DNA of 64,000 nt from Ciona intestinalis (taxonomy: Eukaryota > Chordata > Ascidiacea > Phlebobranchia > Cionidae), in contig NC_020166.2 in the NCBI RefSeq assembly GCF_000224145.3, positions 2,030,319 to 2,094,318 on the forward strand. Reading direction: 5' to 3'. Positions 49,701 to 55,085 of this stretch are shown here, in pieces. Each line of letters opens with the position of its first letter. Position 1 is the first letter of the stretch. The position numbers and the translations under genes are program-made. The notes under the pieces were generated by a model. The model was not told the DNA's origin. It saw nothing but the letters and a program-made list of their open reading frames with translations, and made no database searches.

Positions 49701-52700
49701 TGTTGGCCAGTTTACTCATTTGCGAAAGTCTTCGTAGCATAATACGCATGTCTGGGATTCCAAACTTGAACGCAATCGACTCATAGTCGCGAGTAGATGC
49801 AGTCTTCAGCAAAGACCAAATGTCGAATTTGCCGGAACTTTCTTCCTTACGTAAGCGCTCACTGCAACGTATTGATTTTAAAGTATATGCAGTAGGGTGG
49901 GGTAAGATGGGACATTTCATATATTTTTCTCGTCCGACTCGGTATTAAACAAAAAACGTTCAAAAAATTACAAAACCGTATCCTAACAACTGCATAGACC
50001 GTTGCTAATTGTTTAAACACGATGAGGATATAAAACGGCATCCCATATTAGAAAACAGTATTATATTGTGCGGCAAAATTGCGTCGCTCTATGTACAAAA
50101 CAATAGTTCTTAATTTTAAAACAATTCCGACCATTTGTTTAATCTTGAAGTTAAAACATTTTTAAAAATCTTAACATAAAAATTGGTCCAAGTCTTTCTG
50201 TTATTGCTGTGCTGTATTAAGCACAGTTGAAATCATGTGGAATTAGTATGAAACATGTCATTGTTAAACGAATGTGCGAACTGACAGGTGTGCTAAGTTA
50301 ATACACATGTGTGCATGCAAAATGTACAGCCAGTTACCTTAAGCCACCCGCAGCAATGCTCTTTTGCCTGGAAGTGAAATTAGTAAAGTGTCATTTCAAC
50401 AAAGTGAAATTAGTAAACTAAGTAAAATTATTTTTGCAAAAAAGTTAAATTGGTAAAGTGTAATTTTAAAAGCGTGATATATAGGATTGGAAATTAACGG
50501 CAAAACAACAGTTCTTAAAACTCGCTATGGGTAAAACCTACTTCAGTAAAAAGTGTCAAATAAAAGCGTGGTTGCATGCTAAATTGTATGCTGCAATGTA
50601 TCTATAATTTGTGCTAATAGACTACGTTTGGCGATGTTTTTATTTATAAAGCAAAGCATTCTTACACTTTCTTGAGTCGGTTTCGGAAGTCTACATCCTT
50701 TAAGACATCTTTTTCATCACTGCATATAAAAAATGTTACGGTCGAACTAATGTAACTTAGGGGGTCAATTTTTGTGGGATCGTGTTTTTGCAATGTATGG
50801 CTGACAATTTAGACAACCCATAAGAGACCACTGGGTTAGAGCAATAGCCTTCAAGTGGCTCGCCCAAGAACATACACGCACATAATGGCAGCACCTAGCC
50901 TCGATCCGTATACCCTAGGCTAAATGTAACGTGATTTCCATTTTGCCATGGCGCCGGACTATACATGGTCAGTGATACAGCATATACCGATACGATATTA
51001 GATACGCCATTACCAGGCAAGACAAATCAGAGAACTTACGGGACATATCCTTTCTTGATTTCAATTTTGTGTTCTTCAACCACTGGAGCTGTGGAAATAT
51101 TAAAAATTAAAAAACATTTTAAACATAATTCACTCCACACAGCAAACAAAAGCATGCAGTAAAATTTCATAGGAAAAACAAGTTTATGCAACAACGAAGC
51201 AGAACCGTTGAGCTAATATACAGTTTCGTCAGTCTTTTGAACTTTTGAATAAATAAATGCTTAGAGTTGTTTGCCCAGCACATCCTACATGCGAATAGGA
51301 GTTATATTTTGGAAGACACATGCAACCTTACGAAAAACAAATTCTGGCAAGTATACTACTACCCATATGAATTGGTATTGGTCCTTAGCTATAATATAGT
51401 ATATGGTAGGAGAAAATGGGACACCATTTTATTGTATTTTCTTGTCCCATTCGGTAGTTAACAAAGAAAATATAAAAGTGTATCCTCACGACTCCCATAG
51501 ACCGTTGTTAATTGATCAAAACACAATCAGGATAATTGGAGATTACGTGCTAAAGGTTTTCACCTGACCCCAAAGTACAACTATGTTACCATTAACGTTG
51601 CCTGTCGTTAATCTGCAACTAAAGCATACGTACGTCCAACGGCCACGTTAAAAGACGCCTCATTTTCCCCAATAGGCGACACGGCTTTCACTTTGTAACT
51701 GCCACCATCAGAAACTTTGGGCTGACGAAACTTTAAAAAATGTTCCCCAGTGCGTTCGTTGCACCACATGTCATATCTGTCGCCCTTTGTCAACTCTTTC
51801 CATTTCCCTTTGATCCAAATAACTTTCATAGCATGCAGCACGTCAATGTGCATCACTTTTACTCGGACCGTAACCTCCACGCCTGCAAATGCTCAAATTC
51901 TGCATGCATGTTTTGCAAAGTCACTCAAACAAACGGAAAATCATGGGAAATCAAAACCACACAAACAATGGCCAACTCCTAAACACAGGAAAAGCAAGGA
52001 AAACATCAACACCAATCTACTAACCTTCAGTTGTAGTTGCATTTTCAGGAGCTTCGACGATCCCGTCTGCGAAAGATAGACAGTTAAAAACTGCGTAATG
52101 TTGCGGTGCAGACAAGACGATAAATACGGACATGTCGTAACGACACTAGTACAACAGCAGACTCCAGAACCATCATTATCGGTTTTGGAAATCTGCCTAG
52201 CTTAAGCACTACATAAGAGTGTCTGCTGTTCTATGACTTTACACAACCTCCCCTTTAAACTTTAAATGAATGAATGAATGAATGAATGAATGAATGAATG
52301 AAATATACTTTAAACTCCCAATTTAAATCTACCTAAAGTGGAACTAAAAGTATTTTTTATAACTGGTGTATAGAATAGAGACGCGACCGTTGCAAATATA
52401 AGTGACTAAAACTCGAAAATGATATCGTTTTAAATCAAACAATTGTAAATATGAATTCAGTTTAGATAAAAAAAAACAATTTGCAGATCAATTATAACAA
52501 TTTAGTTCAGTTCGCGTTTAATGATCTGGTATTTAGGTATTACAGTATTATGGGCGAATGTTTAAATATAGCGTGCCCATTTCAATATTTTAAAACGTGT
52601 TGCAATCTAAAAAACTTCGCTTACTTGTCACTGGCGTCTCCTCCGTTGGTTTTTCAGGAGTTTTGACTTCAGAAGTTTCAACGACAACTGGGGCTTCTTT

Positions 52701-53783
52701 TGGTTTATCAACTTTTACAGGTTCTGGGGCTAGTACAAGTTTGATTGAATTAGTGTCAACAAAACGATATGGGTTTGTGTGATATAGACCTCATTCGAAA
52801 AATTTTGGTAAGGTGGGGAAAGATGGGACGCCTTTTCATTATCTTTTCTCGTCCCATTATGAAGTAAACAAATAACATTCCATAGGCCGAACAGGATATT
52901 GGGATCCTCTGTGTTATATCCTTGCTTCATTTTTTCACACAAGAATCTTCCAACTTTATGAGCACCAGATCAGGGCCATAGATTCGCGGAAATTATTACC
53001 ACTCCATACTTTATCCACAAGCTAACTAACAAGATCATAGCAATGGAAAACTTTAATGTACCTGGAACAGGTTTTTCTTCAGCTTTTGGGGCTACGTCCT
53101 TTGCGGGTGCTTTTTCTGCCACGCTTTCCTTGCGTTTTTTAACCACTTTCTTCACTACTTTCTTTTTCAGGATTTTCTTTGCGGGGTCTAAATACATTAA
53201 GGCGTGTTATTAGCTGTTACATAACAGAACAACTTATCTTTTTGAAAACGATAGTAAAGATCATTTTAAGCAAACGTTATGTATTAAGAAACAAAGAGAA
53301 TGGAATCAACAGAAAAAAAACGACAGTCGTTAAAACACGCTATATGGATAAAAAGTGTGGGAAATGGCGTTAATTAAAAACACCCGATTTGTAAGCAAAT
53401 CGGTTTAATGTATGCTATGCCAACTATATATTATCTAAGTAGTAAGTACGTAAAAATGATCACAAATATGTGTCATCGTACAACAGCGTAACGAATGCTA
53501 AAGCATTTATACGATGTGGTAGGCTGGGGTAAAATGATAACCTGTTTACATTCTTTTTTTTTGTCTTACCATTTGGTGGTAAACAAAATACACACAATTA
53601 TATAACCGTATCCTATCCTCACGATTGTACAAGAGCATTTAAAACACGTTTTAAAGTATGGGATATTAAGTGCTAACGGTATCCATCTCACCCAACAGTT
53701 TTATATTATCAAGGCATGTGCTTGGAGAACCAAAGTTCGCCAACGAGGCTTCAAATTAACTTACCTGCTCCTGGCACTGGCAT
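30910..53783 (-). CDS. MYBPC: Myosin-binding protein C, 28 coding exons, 1171 aa
   Basis: CDS is complement(join(30910..31040, 31521..31730, 32083..32234, 35578..35722, 37120..37312, 37950..38038, 42686..42890, 43228..43340, 44373..44561, 44888..44992, 45533..45704, 46131..46264, 46658..46805, 47266..47382, 47694..47810, 48143..48256, 48408..48484, 48886..48990, 49342..49494, 49689..49861, 50338..50367, 50666..50719, 51040..51088, 51634..51882, 52025..52066, 52625..52729, 53062..53187, 53765..53783)), 3516 nt, a multiple of three. All introns are GT-AG and every phase agrees. Domain order is Pro/Lys-rich N-terminus, Ig C1, MyBP-C motif, Ig C2-C5, FnIII C6-C7, Ig C8, FnIII C9, Ig C10, as in vertebrate slow and fast skeletal MyBP-C; the cardiac C0 domain is absent. 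Diagnostic segments include ARRMIEG, RMLKRL-like RIMLRRL, and LTWSKEG. The protein binds myosin rods and titin in the sarcomere A band through C7-C10 and modulates myosin heads and actin through its N-terminus. Confidence 0.96.
32083..35722 (-). CDS. MYBPC: MYBPC exons 25-26: fibronectin III domain C9
   Basis: Exons 35578-35722 and 32083-32234, residues 960-1058. [35 protein letters not shown] and [20 protein letters not shown] align with vertebrate C9 ([37 protein letters not shown]). The exon 26 donor was set at GTGGGT (32082) because only this keeps phase with exon 27; a GTGACG a few bases further would not. Confidence 0.92.
33225..33414 (+). mobile_element. MITE copy, diverged, in a MYBPC intron
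   Basis: TATGGTAGGGGTAAGTTTGT at the left and CATCCTATCTCATCTTATCA at the right; CGCGACTCTAAAAATATTTG marks the core. Confidence 0.7.
33484..33554 (-). mobile_element. SINE fragment, tRNA-like head only
   Basis: Plus strand TTGAACCCATTACC...GGCGCAC.TACCAACCGTGCTACGAC is the head of the SINE family read from the minus strand. The body is missing. Confidence 0.6.
35129..35136. promoter_or_regulatory. Perfect CRE octamer in a MYBPC intron
   Basis: TGACGTCA in the intron between exons 25 and 26 of the muscle gene MYBPC. CRE sites are part of the described Ciona muscle enhancer code, so it may be functional. Confidence 0.3.
35309..35509 (+). mobile_element. MITE copy in a MYBPC intron
   Basis: TACTATAGGGTGAAAGAAAA at the left and TCCCATCCTCCCCACCCTAA at the right; ends 69 bases below the exon 25 donor. 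Confidence 0.8.
35831..36120 (-). mobile_element. tRNA-derived SINE, nearly full length
   Basis: Read on the minus strand it has a tRNA-like head, a body with GTGTGGCTTTGGG near the usual CTTGGGCAAG motif, and a tail passing AGTTATATGTGTGGTACTTT and the CACCCGTGTTAATAAG block. Moderately diverged. Confidence 0.7.
36831..36849. repeat. (TA)n microsatellite
   Basis: Nine to ten TA units in a MYBPC intron. Confidence 0.9.
37120..38038 (-). CDS. MYBPC: MYBPC exons 23-24: Ig domain C8
   Basis: Exons 37950-38038 and 37120-37312, residues 866-959. [57 protein letters not shown] and KVEVAVID match vertebrate C8 (LPRHLRQTIQKKVGEPV, GKPRPQVTWTKEG, LFIRAARRVHSGTY). The exon 22-23 intron is the largest of the gene (4.6 kb). 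Confidence 0.95.
37348..37612 (+). mobile_element. MITE copy with its left end repeated three times
   Basis: ATAGTGGGTTAGGGCAGTATG, GGGGTAAGATGGTCC and GTAGTAGGTTAGGGTAAGAT follow one another before the internal sequence, giving about 265 bp. The right end ACACCACAGTACTATAGG is single. Suggests insertion of one copy into the end of another or slippage. Confidence 0.7.
38880..39900. promoter_or_regulatory. CpG-rich block with CREs in the large MYBPC intron
   Basis: Within the 4.6 kb intron 22 this kilobase looks visibly richer in CpG than flanking intron DNA. It carries TGACGTCA (39134-39141) and TACGTCAC (39269-39276) and no MITE or SINE until 39931. It is a candidate intronic enhancer or internal promoter; this is inference from composition and motifs only. 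Confidence 0.35.
39931..40126 (+). mobile_element. MITE copy in a MYBPC intron
   Basis: TATACTAGGGTGGGGTAAAA at the left, ATCAGACCCACTATAT at the right. Belongs to a subgroup with GCCCATGTTTTT instead of GACACC after the first 20 bases. Confidence 0.8.
42478..42617 (-). mobile_element. SINE remnant, rearranged
   Basis: The right part (42570-42617) is a minus-strand tRNA-like head; the left part CCTGGGCAAGACACTAAT is the SINE body in plus orientation. Either two fragments or an inversion. Confidence 0.4.
42686..43340 (-). CDS. MYBPC: MYBPC exons 21-22: fibronectin III domain C7
   Basis: Exons 43228-43340 and 42686-42890, residues 760-865. [37 protein letters not shown] and [16 protein letters not shown] mark the FnIII strands (vertebrate GAGGLDGYSVEY). 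C7 begins the thick-filament anchoring C7-C10 module. Between the two exons lies intron DNA with one MITE copy. Confidence 0.94.
42987..43015. repeat. Poly-G followed by poly-C
   Basis: Eight G at 42987-42994, then TTACCCC, then eleven C at 43005-43015. The two tracts can pair as a short hairpin. They sit at the left edge of a MITE copy, whose GGGTGGGG end may be the source. Confidence 0.85.
43016..43212 (-). mobile_element. MITE copy between MYBPC exons 21 and 22
   Basis: Diverged; AGTCGTGAGAATACGATTTTG core and GTACCATCTTTCTCTCCAAA end are recognisable. Ends about 16 bases below the exon 21 donor region. Confidence 0.65.
44373..44992 (-). CDS. MYBPC: MYBPC exons 19-20: fibronectin III domain C6
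   Basis: Exons 44888-44992 and 44373-44561, residues 662-759. [62 protein letters not shown] and PSPASIPF are nearly superimposable on vertebrate C6 ([40 protein letters not shown]). It is among the best-conserved parts of the gene. Confidence 0.95.
44605..44735 (+). mobile_element. SINE fragment in plus orientation
   Basis: GACGCCGTAGCAG, CTAACCCAGAGGCAATGGG and CCTTGGGCAAGGCATTTA are the head and start of the body. The only clear copy in this orientation. Confidence 0.7.
45533..46264 (-). CDS. MYBPC: MYBPC exons 17-18: Ig domain C5
   Basis: Exons 46131-46264 and 45533-45704, residues 560-661. [33 protein letters not shown] and [14 protein letters not shown]...TVKVID align with vertebrate C5. 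The long cardiac-specific C5 insert is absent: WKKGPK runs directly into [11 protein letters not shown]. The exon 18 acceptor (CTTTCAG, ending at 45705) was inferred from phase 0 on both sides. A SINE tail ends about 50 bases upstream of it. Confidence 0.88.
45756..46013 (-). mobile_element. tRNA-derived SINE, full length, next to MYBPC exon 18
   Basis: On the minus strand GGCGTAGCACAGTGGTTAA carries an RNA polymerase III A box (TAGCACAGTGG) and GATGGGTTCAAGG the B box. The body and the tail AGCTGGCACGAAGTGTATGA to GTCGTTTTCCGG follow. The tail ends about 52 bases upstream of the exon 18 acceptor. Confidence 0.8.
46425..46622 (-). mobile_element. MITE copy between MYBPC exons 16 and 17
   Basis: TTATAGTAGGTCGCGGTAAG at the left and GATGTCCCATCTTTCCCACC at the right; ends 36 bases below the exon 16 donor. 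Confidence 0.8.
46658..47382 (-). CDS. MYBPC: MYBPC exons 15-16: Ig domain C4
   Basis: Exons 47266-47382 and 46658-46805, together with the end of exon 14, give residues about 460-559. [46 protein letters not shown] and [12 protein letters not shown] follow vertebrate C4 ([39 protein letters not shown]). The VERKKAPP linker leads into C5. Confidence 0.93.
47018..47217 (+). mobile_element. MITE copy between MYBPC exons 15 and 16
   Basis: ATAATAGGTTGGGTTAAGAT and CCATCTTACTCCAAGGTACT are its ends; ends 49 bases below exon 15. Confidence 0.75.
47560..47676 (-). mobile_element. SINE fragment beside MYBPC exon 14
   Basis: Head and the CACATACGCCC body segment; contains an extra TACGATACCGGG within the head. 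Stops 18 bases below the exon 14 donor. Confidence 0.65.
47694..48484 (-). CDS. MYBPC: MYBPC exons 12-14: Ig domain C3
   Basis: Exons 48408-48484, 48143-48256 and 47694-47810 cover residues 369-459 (C3) and the first residues of C4. [60 protein letters not shown] and CSELLVQEP mark the strands. The core Trp of the Ig fold is replaced by Phe (FRFLKDG). The exon 14 acceptor at 47811 was chosen over an internal AG because ITEAVIEDEG matches vertebrate INEAMLEDAG. Confidence 0.92.
48620..48823 (-). mobile_element. MITE copy, diverged, between MYBPC exons 11 and 12
   Basis: AACGCTCTTATAGAGTCGCG core and ATCACCCACCCAACTATA end are recognisable; the left end has decayed. Confidence 0.6.
48886..49494 (-). 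CDS. MYBPC: MYBPC exons 10-11: Ig domain C2
   Basis: Exons 49342-49494 and 48886-48990, residues 283-368. [27 protein letters not shown] and [10 protein letters not shown].....CEVFVQE align along their whole length with vertebrate C2 (VKWLKNGQEI, DDAAYQCVVG). The domain keeps the invariant Trp and the Y.C pair. C2 flanks the M motif and binds near the myosin S2 hinge in vertebrates. Confidence 0.94.
49127..49312 (-). mobile_element. SINE copy with an internal deletion
   Basis: Keeps the tail (ATCCTCGCGTGGACGGAAAA on plus) and the head with TTGAACC, but lacks about 80 bases between them (the GTAACTTTGTGG region). Confidence 0.75.
49689..51088 (-). CDS. MYBPC: MYBPC exons 6-9: linker and MyBP-C motif (M domain)
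   Basis: Exons 51040-51088, 50666-50719, 50338-50367 and 49689-49861 encode residues 181-282. Exon 9 carries the conserved three-helix core: [34 protein letters not shown] (vertebrate VWEILRQA, EYERIAFQYGVTDLRGML, KRLKGM). Exons 6-8 encode a short charged linker; [12 protein letters not shown] aligns with GILDFSSLLKK of cardiac MyBP-C. The RRxS-type kinase sites of the cardiac motif are not evident; RLRKEES and KKVQKS are the nearest basic-Ser contexts. Exons 7 (54 nt) and 8 (30 nt) are phase-symmetric. The exon 9 donor was set at GTAAGTAA so that it joins exon 10 in frame, giving CPSFTKKL. Confidence 0.92.
49885..50067 (+). mobile_element. MITE copy between MYBPC exons 8 and 9
   Basis: CAGTAGGGTGGGGTAAGATG begins 24 bases above the exon 9 acceptor edge; the right end AACAGTATTATATTG is weak. 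Confidence 0.75.
50748..50962 (-). mobile_element. SINE copy, diverged
   Basis: GTATGGCTGACAATTTAGAC and ACCACTGGGTTAGAGCAATA are conserved; the head ends at CCATGGCGCCGG. Lies between MYBPC exons 6 and 7. Confidence 0.7.
51395..51584 (+). mobile_element. MITE copy between MYBPC exons 5 and 6
   Basis: TATAGTATATGGTAGGAGAA at the left; CTCACGACTCCCATAGACCG core is perfect. Ends 50 bases below exon 5. Confidence 0.8.
51634..51882 (-). CDS. MYBPC: MYBPC exon 5: Ig domain C1
   Basis: Residues about 98-180. It carries the strand sequence [10 protein letters not shown], the buried tryptophan context [11 protein letters not shown] (vertebrate VKWFKGKW), and a terminal [11 protein letters not shown]...FNVAVG strand. 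Where vertebrate C1 has G.Y.C, this domain has GGSYKVKA, so the second canonical cysteine is missing. The exon is flanked by phase-1 introns. C1 in vertebrates contacts actin and the myosin head region. Confidence 0.93.
52025..53783 (-). CDS. MYBPC: MYBPC exons 1-4: start and Pro/Ala/Lys-rich N-terminus
   Basis: Exon 1 (53765-53783) encodes MPVPGA, comparable to the MPEP start of vertebrate MyBP-Cs. Exon 2 (53062-53187) is strikingly basic, with [17 protein letters not shown], followed by [17 protein letters not shown]. Exon 3 (52625-52729) is Pro/Val/Lys/Glu-rich. Exon 4 (52025-52066) encodes [13 protein letters not shown], leading into C1. Together they give residues 1-97. Each of exons 2, 3 and 4 is flanked by phase-1 introns on both sides, so any can be skipped without a frameshift. 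The region replaces C0 and the Pro-Ala linker of cardiac MyBP-C; vertebrate skeletal forms also have a charged Pro/Ala-rich leader here. Confidence 0.93.
52265..52301 (+). repeat. (AATG)n microsatellite
   Basis: About nine perfect AATG units in the intron between MYBPC exons 3 and 4. Confidence 0.95.
52806..52922 (+). mobile_element. MITE copy, right half lost
   Basis: GGTGGGGAAAGATGGGACGC and CTCGTCCCATTATGAAGTAA are intact; the element stops after ATTGGGATCCTCTGTGT. Confidence 0.75.
53514..53706 (+). mobile_element. MITE copy in MYBPC intron 1
   Basis: GTGGTAGGCTGGGGTAAAAT to ATCTCACCCAACAGTTTTAT. Ends 58 bases from the exon 1 donor. Confidence 0.8.
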
Positions 53784-53785
53784 CT
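53784..53785 (-). promoter_or_regulatory. AG acceptor-like site abutting the MYBPC start codon
   Basis: On the minus strand TTTCAAATATCAAG lies directly before ATG. An acceptor next to the ATG would fit spliced-leader trans-splicing or a 5'-UTR intron. The pyrimidine tract is weak. Confidence 0.25.
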
Positions 53786-54745
53786 TGATATTTGAAACAA
53801 ATTCCGCTGATGTTTAGAAACACAGATCAGTTGTACGACTCAAAACTTAATGGTTTATGATTCTAGGGGAATCTGTAAAAAAAAATAACAAAACCTGCTG
53901 CTTACTGCTTCTACAGTCGTTTTAAATGCACATCAAGTACATTCAACATAATATAAACAACTTAACAGATGCTTGCACACCCTTGAGTCACTTGGTCTGT
54001 GCTTCGTCTGTGCAAAACTTGACTGGCAGAAAAGAATGCGGCTTCTTACTGATAAGAGCAAGGCGCCCTGTGCTGATTGCTACGCAAGAGAAAAAGGCTG
54101 AGTGCTGCGAGTGTTGCAATTAACGAAACGTCATCGAATCTAGGTGCTATGCGACCAGCTGTACTGATGTGTGGGAATTGAATCAGTGACCGTTGGTGGT
54201 ATACATTTGCATGGCTGAACATTCGGTAGCAAAGTTTGATATTTTTAAATTATTGACCTCAAGTCGATTTATTAAACACGATGTAACGTATTCCTTAGGT
54301 TAAATATTTGCATACTGATGTATATCTCTACCGGGTTGAAATGTATTTTAACAGATTTTTTTGTTTATACACACACACAACTTTTTTTTATTTTTTATAT
54401 GAAACTGTACATTACATTTCTCAATCTTTAAATCTGCAACTCGTTAAACCATAACTGTATACTAGAAACCTGGAAAAAACATTTAAGTTTTACAGCAAAG
54501 TCTGCACGCGTCTATATTTATCCCTTCAGTACTTTAGCTGTCAACAGTTTTCTGATGACGTAGCAACCCGATGACGTGTTATATATAGAAATGAATGTTT
54601 AATAGCCAACTGTTAGTTTTAATTTATAGACATTAAATACATCAACAAAACACTTCAAAAATAGTTACATTTTGTTGTTGTATTCGCAGAATCACTCTTG
54701 CATGGTAATAGGTTGACTAGACTAACAACCAAAAAAATATAAAGT

Positions 54746-54945
54746 ATATATACAGTGTTGTGGGGAGAGATGGAACACCTTAATAATATCCAAAAAAATC
54801 GTGTTTTAAACAATTAACAACGGTCCATTTCGAAATCGAGAGTATGCGGTTTTAAATTCTTTGTTTTGTTCTTTGTTTACTACCAATTGGGACAAGGAAA
54901 ATAGAATAATTACAAGTGTCCTATCTCCCCCACATTACTGTATAT
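54746..54945 (-). mobile_element. MITE copy in the DUOXA-MYBPC gap
   Basis: GTGTTGTGGGGAGAGATGGA and TCTCCCCCACATTACTGTAT are the ends. Possibly within the DUOXA 3' UTR. Confidence 0.75.
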
Positions 54946-55085
54946 TTGATTTGGCAGAAGCAAGCTATATACGTATGGTGATTTTCGGTAAACTACGCAT
55001 AATAACTAACAATCTGGCTTTAAGCGGTATAAATGTACACGAGAAAAATGTCGGCGGGCATATATACGCGATATATAGATTTCCT

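Larger units (their letters stand above)
53784..55085. other. Intergenic DNA between MYBPC and DUOXA with CRE and E-box sites
   Basis: Contains a MITE (54746-54945), an E-box CAGCTG at 54156-54161, ACGTCA at 54128-54133, and two CRE-like sites TGACGTA (54556-54562) and TGACGTG (54572-54578) next to a TATATATA. CRE, MyoD E-box and T-box sites are the known muscle cis-code of Ciona, and the region lies immediately 5' of a muscle gene. The orientation of TATA relative to the CREs does not fit a simple minus-strand core promoter. Confidence 0.45.

Noticed and set aside
54169..54235. Possible SINE head remnant 5' of MYBPC
   Set aside because: Weak resemblance (GGGAATTGAATCAGTGACC) to one diverged copy; not above background.
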